Assembly (NCBI GenBank): GCA_021785805.1
Contig: JAJYEJ010000051.1
Coordinates: forward strand, 1-5,729
DNA from: Microcaldota archaeon
GTDB taxonomy: Archaea; Micrarchaeota; Micrarchaeia; Micrarchaeales; Micrarchaeaceae
Direction: 5' to 3'
DNA length: 5,729 nt
Shown: one piece after another, positions 1 through 5,122 of the stretch
Layout: every line of letters starts with the position of its first letter
Position numbering within the stretch: the first letter of the stretch is position 1
The notes under the pieces: generated by a model
The model's database searches: none
Told to the model about the DNA's origin: nothing
Seen by the model: the letters and a program-made list of their open reading frames with translations, nothing else
Made by a program: the position numbers and the translations under genes

Positions 1-48
1 TAACGGCCATGGCCTAAGCTCCTTACTGGTATCGCCAATGCACCTCCA
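1..48 (-). other. possible start of the next minus-strand gene (partial, runs off window)
   Basis: Two Shine-Dalgarno matches face the left window edge on the minus strand. GGAGGTG (48-42) stands 2 nt from a TTG codon at 38-36, which opens a frame reading LAIPVRSLGHGR to the edge without a stop. AAGGAG (24-19) stands 8 nt from an ATG at 10-8, in a different frame, reading MAV to the edge. Either could be the first codons of the gene after uS3. Too little is visible to name a product, and I cannot choose between the starts; the ATG has more usual spacing and a more usual start codon. Confidence 0.3.
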
Positions 49-279
49 AAGCCGCATCATTGTTCATTGCAAGCTTACGCCATGGCGCATGATATTGACT
101 TGCCGGGTCGGCTTACTGCATTCGATTACGCCAACAGCTCTCTCGCGCCAACTCTGCAACCCTTCTGCAACTGCAGCTGCGCCTGCTGCCTTCGATAAAT
201 ACATAGAAAAGCAGGGGCTCCCGCCCTGGCATTATAGGCTACGCTCGGATTTCAGATATTTCAGGTGCGTGATTGCCGA
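49..279. other. intergenic region after uS3, no convincing gene
   Basis: About 230 bp with no recognisable coding sequence. On the minus strand all frames close quickly after the uS3 stop. An ORF at 204-64 (46 codons, starting MYLSKAAGAAAVAEG) has no ribosome binding site and its alanine run comes from a CTGC/GCAG-rich stretch at about 162-190, so I do not call it. No uL29-like sequence is seen. The region does hold a terminator-like hairpin (207-230) and a 10-bp perfect palindrome centred on CCATGG at 78-87; a second such palindrome lies outside this stretch at 5-14. Confidence 0.6.
207..230 (-). terminator. hairpin plus T-tract terminator candidate after uS3
   Basis: Reading the minus strand, CAGGGC (228-223), loop GGGA (222-219) and GCCCCTG (218-212) form a six-pair GC-rich stem with one bulged base, followed after one C by TTTT (210-207) and then CT. 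It begins about 50 nt after the uS3 stop codon. Archaeal termination depends mainly on T tracts and does not need a hairpin, so the T run is the relevant element and the stem may only assist or protect the 3' end. It is consistent with the ribosomal transcript ending here. Confidence 0.4.
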
Positions 280-903
280 TTATGCCCTCATTATGGACTT
301 CGGGAGCTCTATAGCCTTTATCTCCCTGTCAGGGAACACCGTGCCCGGAGGGACTATCCTCACCCTGACGCCTATAGCCCCGTACTTCGGATAAGAGGTT
401 GCGTGCGCGTCCCTGACCAGCTCCGTGACGTTGCCTGCCTTGGGTATGTAACCTATGCTCTTCCTTATCGTCTTGGCCCTTGCGCCCTTGGCCGCCAGCT
501 TCCCGCTCGCTATTATCTCGGCTCCAAGTGCGCCGTTCTCCATGATCGAGCGCAATGACATCTGTATGATCTTCCTGGCGTTGAGCCCCCTCTCGAACTT
601 CTCCGCTATGTCCCTGGCCACCAGGAGCGGCTCAAGCATCTTGTTCTCCACTTCCATGACGTTTATCTGCGGGTTCTGGACCTTGAACTCCTTCTTTATC
701 GTCTCTGTCAGCAGGTCTATAGTATGCCCAGCTCTCCCGATTACCCTTCCGGGATTGAGGACGTATACCGTTATCCTCGTGAGTACTGGGGTCTTCTGTA
801 TCTCCACCCTTGAGAAGCCGGCCCTTATGAGCTCCTTCTGGAGGTACTTTGATATGTTTAGCTTCACTATAGCGTTCTCTATGAATTTGTCCTCTATTGC
901 CAT
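280..903 (-). CDS. rps3: 30S ribosomal protein uS3 (S3)
   Basis: Small-subunit head protein at the mRNA entry site. The 207-residue product has the family's two halves: an N-terminal type II KH domain, with a GxxG loop seen as GRAG at residues 56-59 within PGRVIGRAGHTI, and a C-terminal domain with GALGAEIIASGKLAAKGARAKT at about 124-145 and the GAIGVRVRIVPPGT strand near 175-188. Length is normal for archaeal S3. The ATG at 903-901 is preferred over an in-frame TTG one codon earlier (906), because AAGGTGA at 914-908 lies 4 nt from the ATG. The ATG shares its A with the uL22 stop codon (TGATG), so translation is probably coupled. In many archaea uL29 follows; here a non-coding stretch does. 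Confidence 0.97.
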   Translation of the reverse strand: MAIEDKFIENAIVKLNISKYLQKELIRAGFSRVEIQKTPVLTRITVYVLNPGRVIGRAGHTIDLLTETIKKEFKVQNPQINVMEVENKMLEPLLVARDIAEKFERGLNARKIIQMSLRSIMENGALGAEIIASGKLAAKGARAKTIRKSIGYIPKAGNVTELVRDAHATSYPKYGAIGVRVRIVPPGTVFPDREIKAIELPKSIMRA

Positions 904-1655
904 CAATTCACCTTATTCTCCTGCGCCGTCTTGGCCTTCTGCGCTTCCGGCTGGGAAGGTTTTGCCTCCTGCTTCGCCTGCTGCTGCTGCGGCTGCGACT
1001 TCTGCGTCTCGACCTTTTCAGGCTTCCCTGTCTTTTCCGCCTTCGCCTCCTTCCTGTCTTCTTTCTTTTCCTCCTTCTTCTTGGATTTCTTGTCCATTGG
1101 CTTCAGCTCAACCTTCGGAGCGATAGCCTCTTCCGCCTTTATCCTCTTCAGCATGTTTTTATGGAGGGTCTTCTCCTCTGCCGTCGATACCCCTATCTCC
1201 ACCCTTGCGAACTCAAGATCTGACCTCCTCCCTGTGACGAAACCTGATGGCCCTCCGGTGACGAACATCGCACCCTTCGATGGGCCCCTCTGGGCGATCA
1301 TCGTCTTGTTGGCGGATGCGTGCACCACATACATGAGGCTAGGTTCAAGGCCCTTGTTCCTCGCATTGGTCATCGCATTTAGCAGCACCTTCCTTACTAT
1401 TCCGGCGCACTTCATCGGGTATCTGCCCTTCTTCCCACCGAGCTCGTGCCTTGAGCCCATGTACTTGTTGTTCCTCCTGTAGAGGATCGGCTTCCCCCTC
1501 TCGATAACCCCGTCGAGCGTATCCATCGCATTGGGTATGCTCTTGTACCTTATGGCGGTGCACACCGCTCCGAGGTCCTTGAAGCTCGCATTGATGTCCT
1601 TAAGGCTGGCGAATATGACGCCCGACCTGTTTTGGTTGAAAGAATAGTTAGCCAT
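903..1655 (-). CDS. rpl22: 50S ribosomal protein uL22 (L22) with long charged C-terminal tail
   Basis: Large-subunit protein whose beta-hairpin lines the peptide exit tunnel and whose globular part binds 23S rRNA. Residues about 1-155 match archaeal L22: MANYSF start, the YRRNNKYMGSRHELGGKKGRYPMK segment (59-82), the KGLEPSLMYVVHASANKT strand region (101-118) and the hairpin with QRGPSKGAMFVTGGPSGF (122-139). Archaeal L22 usually ends near 150-160 residues, but this one continues to 250. The tail from about residue 186 (DNA about 1100-906) is low complexity: first K/E-rich (DKKSKKKEEKKEDRKEAKAEK), then Q/P/A/K-rich with a QQQQ run. No domain is recognisable in the tail; it is probably disordered. 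The start is supported by GTGATC just upstream. It follows uS19 after 7 nt and overlaps uS3 by 1 nt. Confidence 0.95.
   Translation of the reverse strand: MANYSFNQNRSGVIFASLKDINASFKDLGAVCTAIRYKSIPNAMDTLDGVIERGKPILYRRNNKYMGSRHELGGKKGRYPMKCAGIVRKVLLNAMTNARNKGLEPSLMYVVHASANKTMIAQRGPSKGAMFVTGGPSGFVTGRRSDLEFARVEIGVSTAEEKTLHKNMLKRIKAEEAIAPKVELKPMDKKSKKKEEKKEDRKEAKAEKTGKPEKVETQKSQPQQQQAKQEAKPSQPEAQKAKTAQENKVN
908..914 (-). promoter_or_regulatory. ribosome binding site of uS3
   Basis: AAGGTGA lies inside the last codons of uL22, 4 nt before the ATG at 903. It matches the anti-Shine-Dalgarno complement (GGAGGTGATC) over GGTGA and favours this ATG over the TTG at 906, which would leave only 1 nt of spacing. 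Confidence 0.7.
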
Positions 1656-1657
1656 CT

Positions 1658-1663
1658 GATCAC
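1658..1663 (-). promoter_or_regulatory. GTGATC ribosome binding site of uL22
   Basis: GTGATC begins at the last base of the uS19 TAG stop and ends 2 nt before the uL22 ATG. It is complementary to the GATCAC part of the conserved 16S 3' end rather than to the CCUCC core. In the full consensus, GGAGG followed by TGATC places the start about where it is here, so the register agrees although the GGAGG half is missing. Confidence 0.6.
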
Positions 1664-2055
1664 TACTTCTGCGCTAGGAACTTGCTTCCCTTCGTCGCCC
1701 TTATTCCCGGAGCCGAGTGCAATACCCTCCTTGTCGTGAATACGAACTCGCCGAGCCTGTGGCCGAGCATGTTGGCCGATATGACTACCGGCTCGAACGC
1801 CTTCCCGGAATGTACCTCGAACCTCAGGCCTATCCACGAAGGCAGTATGACAGCCTCTCTGGTGTGGGTCTTTATCGGCTTGTCCAATCCCTTGCTCCTG
1901 TATCTCTCCACCTTCTGGATGAGCTTCTTGTATTCAAGGCTTTGGCGCTTTATGCTCCGCCTCTGCCTTGACGTTATCATCTTCACATAGTCCTCCATCT
2001 TCAGGTCGGTGAGCTCTGAAGGGATCTTTCCCCTGAATGCTATTCTTTCTGCCAT
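1663..2055 (-). CDS. rps19: 30S ribosomal protein uS19 (S19)
   Basis: Small-subunit head protein that binds 16S rRNA together with uS13 near the A-site finger contact. The 130-residue product has the archaeal/eukaryotic N-terminal extension (FRGKIPSELTDLKMEDYVKMITSRQRRS, about residues 7-34), a basic helical linker, and the S19 core: KPIKTHTREAVILPSWIG (59-76), VHSGKAFEPVVISANMLGHRLGEF (81-104) and TRRVLHSAPGIRATKGSKFLAQK at the end. Length is usual for archaea. The ATG follows the uL2 stop after 2 nt, and GAGG at 2065-2062, inside the uL2 end, serves as Shine-Dalgarno, so the two genes are likely translated in a coupled way. Confidence 0.97.
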   Translation of the reverse strand: MAERIAFRGKIPSELTDLKMEDYVKMITSRQRRSIKRQSLEYKKLIQKVERYRSKGLDKPIKTHTREAVILPSWIGLRFEVHSGKAFEPVVISANMLGHRLGEFVFTTRRVLHSAPGIRATKGSKFLAQK

Positions 2056-2057
2056 GA

Positions 2058-2786
2058 TTATCCTCTCTTCTTCCTCCCTACGCGGCTCGCCGCGATGTGG
2101 CCCACCTTCCTTCCTGGAGGCGCATTCCTGCTCGTCATGGAGCTCTTACCCTTGTGGTGCTGCTTCCCTCCGAATGGGTGGTCCACCGGGTTCATCTTGA
2201 CCCCACGGTTCGTCGGCCATGTCTTGTTTATAGCGTGATTTATGTAATGGTTCTTTCCAGCCTTGACTATCGGCTCCTCGTTCATTCCCCCTCCGGCTAT
2301 CACTCCAAGCTGCGCCTTGCACCTGTTGTCCAGGGTCATGCTCGACTTGGACGGCATGGCCAGCGTAGTGGTCTTGTCCCCGTGGGAAGCCACATATGCC
2401 TTGCTCCCCGCAGCCCTGACCAGCTTGCCCCCGTCGCCAGGTATCGATTCGATGTTGTAGACCGGTATCCCTTCAGGGATCTGGGAAAGCGCCATTATGC
2501 TCCCTAGCGAGTAAGAGGTGTGGTGCGGCTGTGCGCTCCCTGTCGATATCTTGTCGCCGATCTTTATGCCCTCCGGCGCCACCAGATATCCCTTCGTCTG
2601 GTCCTCGAATAGGATTTCCATCAGTGGAGCCGTATGCCCGGTGTGATTTATCAGGCTTATCACCTCGCCGGCCTTGTCGGTGGACGCCACCTTAGCGTAG
2701 CCCACGCTGATGTCGAAGGTGCCAGGCAGCTTGGTGTACACCTGTGTGCCTTTTCCCCTTCTTTGCTGTCTGAGTTTCTTTCCCAT
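2058..2786 (-). CDS. rpl2: 50S ribosomal protein uL2 (L2)
   Basis: Universal large-subunit protein needed for subunit association and supporting the peptidyl transferase centre. The 242-residue product has the OB-fold and SH3-like halves: VGYAKVASTDKAGEVISLINHTGHTAPL (28-55), NIESIPGDGGKLVRAAGSKAYV (111-132), and the signature MNPVDHPFGG (198-207) with the conserved histidine at 203, followed by the archaeal SRNAPPGRKVGHIAASRVGRKKRG end. The segment after HPFGG (KQHHKGKSS) differs from the more usual GGGxHQHPGKP and is slightly shorter. The ATG is fixed by a stop codon directly upstream in frame and by GTGAT at 2793-2789. It is separated from uL23 by 46 nt, the longest gap in the ribosomal block. 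Confidence 0.97.
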   Translation of the reverse strand: MGKKLRQQRRGKGTQVYTKLPGTFDISVGYAKVASTDKAGEVISLINHTGHTAPLMEILFEDQTKGYLVAPEGIKIGDKISTGSAQPHHTSYSLGSIMALSQIPEGIPVYNIESIPGDGGKLVRAAGSKAYVASHGDKTTTLAMPSKSSMTLDNRCKAQLGVIAGGGMNEEPIVKAGKNHYINHAINKTWPTNRGVKMNPVDHPFGGKQHHKGKSSMTSRNAPPGRKVGHIAASRVGRKKRG

Positions 2787-2797
2787 TTATCACACCG

Positions 2798-2824
2798 ATA
2801 TCAACATAATCGACACAATTGACA
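2798..2824 (-). repeat. three 9-bp tandem repeats in the uL23-uL2 spacer
   Basis: On the minus strand the spacer reads TGTCAATTG, TGTCGATTA, TGTTGATAT in direct succession (consensus TGTYRATWN). They fill more than half of the only sizeable spacer in the ribosomal block. The same bases encode a possible 11-residue ORF (2825-2790, peptide MSIVSIMLISV) whose TGA ends 3 nt before the uL2 ATG. Copies are imperfect, so chance is possible in so short a stretch. Confidence 0.5.
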
Positions 2825-2832
2825 TAGTAAAA

Positions 2833-3084
2833 TCATACCAGTTTCAGCTTCGCCGCCACATCGCTCGCCTTGAATCCCTTGGACAGTTTTATGAATGCCT
2901 TCTTCGTGTTGTTCGGCAGGTTCAATGTCCTTATGCCCTTGACCTTCACGCTGAACTGCGATTCGAACTCCCTCCTTATCTCAGTCTTCGTCGCCCTGAA
3001 GTCCACGACGTATATTATCACGTTGTTCCGGTCGATCTGCGAAACGGCCTTTTCCGTCGCGATAGGATATTTTAGTGCTGCCAT
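2833..3084 (-). CDS. rpl23: 50S ribosomal protein uL23 (L23)
   Basis: Large-subunit protein at the exit of the peptide tunnel, where signal recognition particle and other nascent-chain factors dock. The 83-residue product is the short archaeal form without the eukaryotic N-terminal extension. It shows the family start YPIATEKAV (6-14), the strand NNVIIYVVDFRATKTEIRREFE (20-41) with the K-x-E-I-x-x-x-x-E pattern, VKVKGIRTLNLPN (46-58) and a final KKAFIKLSKGF (61-71). The ATG begins 1 nt after the uL4 stop; the upstream GAGATGGT is only a weak Shine-Dalgarno match, so reinitiation after uL4 is the likely mode of translation. Confidence 0.96.
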   Translation of the reverse strand: MAALKYPIATEKAVSQIDRNNVIIYVVDFRATKTEIRREFESQFSVKVKGIRTLNLPNNTKKAFIKLSKGFKASDVAAKLKLV

Positions 3085-3085
3085 T

Positions 3086-3892
3086 TTACCATCTCAGCGA
3101 AAGTTTCTGTACCTCGGAGTCTATCTTCTTCAGCGCCGACTCGCTCCATAGCGTTATCCTTCCAGGTACGCCTCCGGGCGCCAGCTTGCTTACGGTTATA
3201 GCCTTCGCCGTGCAGACGTCGACTCCGGGTATGTTCCTTCCGGCGTTTATCACGCCCTTGTCCTCCCCGACCACGAGAAGCACGGTCTTCCTGAATGCCC
3301 TTCTCTTCGATGACCTCCTGAGCCCCTTCCTGAGCTTGCTGTCGTGGCTTGAGTCCACATCCTTTGAAAGTCTAAGCGTATCGAATACCTTGACCAGTTC
3401 CTTCGTCCTCTTTATCGACTCTATGTCGTCGCTGACGACTAGCGGGAGCTTGCCTTCGAATGCATGCTTGCCCTTTACCATGTCCGGAAGCGCGGTAGCC
3501 GCTATCGAGCATCTGAGCGCCTTCTGGTACTCCTTCTTGTTTATCTGTTCTATAAGCGTCTTCTCTATGCGATGGGGATGCGCCCTCCTTCCCTTGACAG
3601 ACGATGGTATGACCCTGACATCCCCTTGCCTGCCCCCACCGAGCTTCTGCCTAGGCCTCATTGCCACCCCCTGCTTCCTGCCTCCCCGGTAAGAGTTCAT
3701 CGCTCCGTAGTATCTGGCTGTGTTCTGCATGCCTGCCAGCAGGAAATGCCCTTGCGGCTGGAGCGTGAGCGTCTCCTCGGCGAGGACAGCCCTCCTTATT
3801 ATATCGCTCCTTACTCTCTCGTCGAAAGACTGCGGCAGTTCCACTGTGCCCTTGACGCTTCCCTGCAACGTTAATACATCTGCCGTAGCCAT
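3086..3892 (-). CDS. rpl4: 50S ribosomal protein uL4 (L4, archaeal L4e form)
   Basis: Large-subunit assembly protein whose extended loop reaches the constriction of the exit tunnel beside uL22. The 268-residue product has archaeal L4 landmarks: LPQSFDERVRSDIIRRAVLAE (19-39) near the N-terminus, the tunnel loop with TARYYGAMNSYRGGRKQGVAMRPR (58-81) and GGGRQGDVRVIPSSVKGRRAHPHR (85-108), NKKEYQKALRCSIAATA (118-134), and the Rossmann-like end with VLLVVGEDKGVINAGRNIPGVDV (204-226) and LAPGGVPGRITLWSESAL (237-254). It is slightly longer than typical archaeal L4, from a basic insert near 186-201. The ATG lies 7 nt after the uL3 stop, with GTGAT at 3903-3899 as binding site. Confidence 0.97.
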   Translation of the reverse strand: MATADVLTLQGSVKGTVELPQSFDERVRSDIIRRAVLAEETLTLQPQGHFLLAGMQNTARYYGAMNSYRGGRKQGVAMRPRQKLGGGRQGDVRVIPSSVKGRRAHPHRIEKTLIEQINKKEYQKALRCSIAATALPDMVKGKHAFEGKLPLVVSDDIESIKRTKELVKVFDTLRLSKDVDSSHDSKLRKGLRRSSKRRAFRKTVLLVVGEDKGVINAGRNIPGVDVCTAKAITVSKLAPGGVPGRITLWSESALKKIDSEVQKLSLRW

Positions 3893-3898
3893 ATGACC

Positions 3899-3903
3899 AT
3901 CAC
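3899..3903 (-). promoter_or_regulatory. GTGAT ribosome binding site of uL4
   Basis: GTGAT overlaps the uL3 TGA stop and sits 6 nt before the uL4 ATG at 3892. It repeats the GTGAT-type signal seen before uL22 and uL2, which supports it being real; alone it is short. Confidence 0.45.
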
Positions 3904-4862
3904 TTCACTATATTGGTTATCTTGGGTTCCTTGATGCCCTTGACGTTTCTCCCCCTTATGGACTTCCTTATCCTGACCAGTCGCTTCGCAGGACCGGGGA
4001 CTGAGCCGTCCACTATGATGTAATCGTTATTGACATTCCCGTAGTTTATGAACCCGCTTGCCTTGTTCACCTGGGCGATGTCGTTCTTTGAGCCGATCTT
4101 CAGTATTCGCTTGTTGTGCTCCGACCTGTAGTTGAATCCCATCTGGCCGGCCTGCCTCGCGGTGAACAGCACTCTTGCCATCTTAAAGTCGCCCAGAGTC
4201 CCAACGTGCCTCCTCTTCTGTGTCGCTTTCCGTGGCTGCTGTGCGACGCCGAAACGTTTTACAGGACCTTGCCATCCTTTCCCTTTTGATACGGAAAGCA
4301 CATCGATGTACTCCCCTGGCTTGAACACGTCGGATGCCTTGACCTCCTTGCCTAGCATCCCTACGGCATGGTTGAACTGCTCTTCTATCGTCTTCCCTCC
4401 GGCTACGGTCTCGAACCTTACGTTGTGATGCTGTCCTGTCGATGTGTCTGATGGATAAGCGACAAGAAGGACTCCGACATGGCTGAACTCGCTGAGCTTC
4501 TGCTTGTACTTCCCGGTCGAGCTTTCGTCGTTCTTCAGCTTCTTCATGTTGAGCTTCTGGGCCACCGACTTGTTGTGAATCTCTGCGGACGCCTTGTAGT
4601 AGTGCGTAATCGGATCGATCGCGTATAGCCTTATGCCATAGGCTTCCATCCTCGGCACTTCAAGCACAGTGCATGCCCTCGATACCTCCATCTGTTTCGA
4701 CGGCGATTCGGAATCGTCTATCAGGTTTATCTGCGTCATGCCCGCCTTGTATGCGACCAGGTTGCCTATGGTCTGCTCCTGGAGCTTCGGCTCGCTGCGC
4801 ACTCTTGGCAGTCTCCTTGACGCACGCCTATGGGGCCAATACTGCAATGAACCGTAAACCAT
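3900..4862 (-). CDS. rpl3: 50S ribosomal protein uL3 (L3)
   Basis: First ribosomal gene of the block; an early-assembling large-subunit protein whose extension approaches the peptidyl transferase centre. The 320-residue product begins MVYGSLQYWPHRRASRRLPRVRS, matching the archaeal RGSLxFxPRKRA...PRIRS start, then IGNLVAYKAGMTQINLID (32-49). The conserved central extension is clear: SVSKGKGWQGPVKRFGV (190-206), KATQKRRHVGTLG (212-224), and AGQMGFNYRSEHNKRILKIG (238-257). The usual G-P-W-x-P after this glycine is replaced by GDFKMARV. I start at the ATG 4862-4860 instead of the in-frame GTG at 4871, because family alignment needs nothing before MVYG. Neither has a Shine-Dalgarno sequence, unlike most genes downstream. 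Length is at the low end for archaea. Confidence 0.96.
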   Translation of the reverse strand: MVYGSLQYWPHRRASRRLPRVRSEPKLQEQTIGNLVAYKAGMTQINLIDDSESPSKQMEVSRACTVLEVPRMEAYGIRLYAIDPITHYYKASAEIHNKSVAQKLNMKKLKNDESSTGKYKQKLSEFSHVGVLLVAYPSDTSTGQHHNVRFETVAGGKTIEEQFNHAVGMLGKEVKASDVFKPGEYIDVLSVSKGKGWQGPVKRFGVAQQPRKATQKRRHVGTLGDFKMARVLFTARQAGQMGFNYRSEHNKRILKIGSKNDIAQVNKASGFINYGNVNNDYIIVDGSVPGPAKRLVRIRKSIRGRNVKGIKEPKITNIVK

Positions 4863-4960
4863 TGTAAACACTGGGGTTGATTTCTGCCCGAAGCTTCAAT
4901 GCCGGCTTAGCCGACAATAAGGACTTAGCGCTGCATCATCGCCTTACGGACAAATAAGAT
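4863..4960 (-). promoter_or_regulatory. uL3 operon leader with stable hairpin at 4916-4900
   Basis: If transcription starts about 25 bp from the TATA centre (near 4962), uL3 has an untranslated leader of about 100 nt. Within it, minus-strand TGTCGGC (4916-4910), loop TAA, GCCGGCA (4906-4900) pair over 7 positions with one G-U wobble. Upstream of it TAAGG (4946-4942) can pair with CCTTA (4922-4918) around a 19-nt loop. GCTAAGYC occurs twice, 18 nt apart (4929-4922 and 4911-4904). No Shine-Dalgarno is visible before the uL3 ATG. Known archaeal ribosomal autoregulation (for example by L1) uses leader structures, but no known protein site is recognised here. Confidence 0.45.
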
Positions 4961-4982
4961 GTATAGTTATTGAGGGCATTAT

Positions 4983-5002
4983 CTTTATAAAGATTCCTCT
5001 CT
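4983..5002 (-). promoter_or_regulatory. archaeal promoter (BRE plus palindromic TATA box) for the ribosomal operon
   Basis: CTTTATAAAG (4992-4983) is a strong match to the archaeal TATA element and is the core of a 14-bp perfect palindrome, ATCTTTATAAAGAT (4981-4994). On the minus strand it is preceded by the purine run AGAGAGGAA (5002-4994), as expected of a TFB recognition element. The other orientation lacks such a purine run, so minus-strand firing is favoured. Predicted start is near 4962, leading into uL3. The element overlaps the stop codon of the small ORF upstream. Confidence 0.65.
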
Positions 5003-5122
5003 GCTGTCATTTGCGGAATTGGAGGGCATTTTAGCCTTGGGCCGCACCGTTCTCGGCTTGTCCTTGAGCGGATATGCCTTGACCGCGCCGTATATCGTTT
5101 CGTTCCGCAACTGCAGGATCAT
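4985..5122 (-). CDS. small hypothetical protein, 45 aa, coupled to pcc1
   Basis: An ATG at 5122-5120 overlaps the TGA of the Pcc1-like gene (ATGA) and opens a 45-codon frame ending in TAA at 4987-4985. The peptide starts MILQLRNETIYGAVKAYPL, has a basic proline-containing middle (KDKPRTVRPKAKMP, residues 20-33) and a polar end (SREESL). Codons resemble the neighbours: about two thirds end in G or C, with AAG, GAC, CCG and GTG preferred, most clearly in the first 30 codons. No good Shine-Dalgarno precedes it, so coupling to pcc1 would be required. I recognise no family. No membrane segment or metal motif is seen. Against it: short length, and its end lies inside the uL3 promoter. Confidence 0.45.
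   Translation of the reverse strand: MILQLRNETIYGAVKAYPLKDKPRTVRPKAKMPSNSANDSREESL

Noticed and set aside
117..130. TTCGATT resembling a tRNA T-loop on the plus strand
   Set aside because: The flanking bases do not form a 5-bp stem, and no anticodon or acceptor stem could be built around it.
64..204. 46-codon minus-strand ORF (MYLSKAAGAAAVAEG...) in the downstream intergenic region
   Set aside because: No Shine-Dalgarno, begins inside the T tract of the terminator-like element, and the alanine run follows from CTGC repeats; not uL29-like.
904..906. TTG at 906 as an earlier uS3 start
   Set aside because: It sits 1 nt from the AAGGTGA site; the adjacent ATG at 903 has better spacing and is the usual codon.
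455..1482. Long plus-strand ORFs opposite uS3 and uL22, including a cysteine-rich one starting at 931
   Set aside because: They are antisense reflections of the G/C-biased third positions and of the K/Q/A-rich uL22 tail; the proteins are low complexity and the minus-strand frames match known families.
3075..3692. 205-residue plus-strand ORF opposite uL4
   Set aside because: Shadow of the uL4 frame, rich in Ser/Leu/Pro with no recognisable motif and no promoter or binding site.
4863..4871. GTG at 4871 as an earlier uL3 start
   Set aside because: It adds only three residues not seen in family alignment and has no better binding site than the ATG at 4862.
4931..4943. GATGATGC in the uL3 leader (and a second copy near 55) resembling a C/D-box sRNA C box
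   Set aside because: One mismatch to RTGATGA and no D box (CTGA) downstream at a suitable distance.
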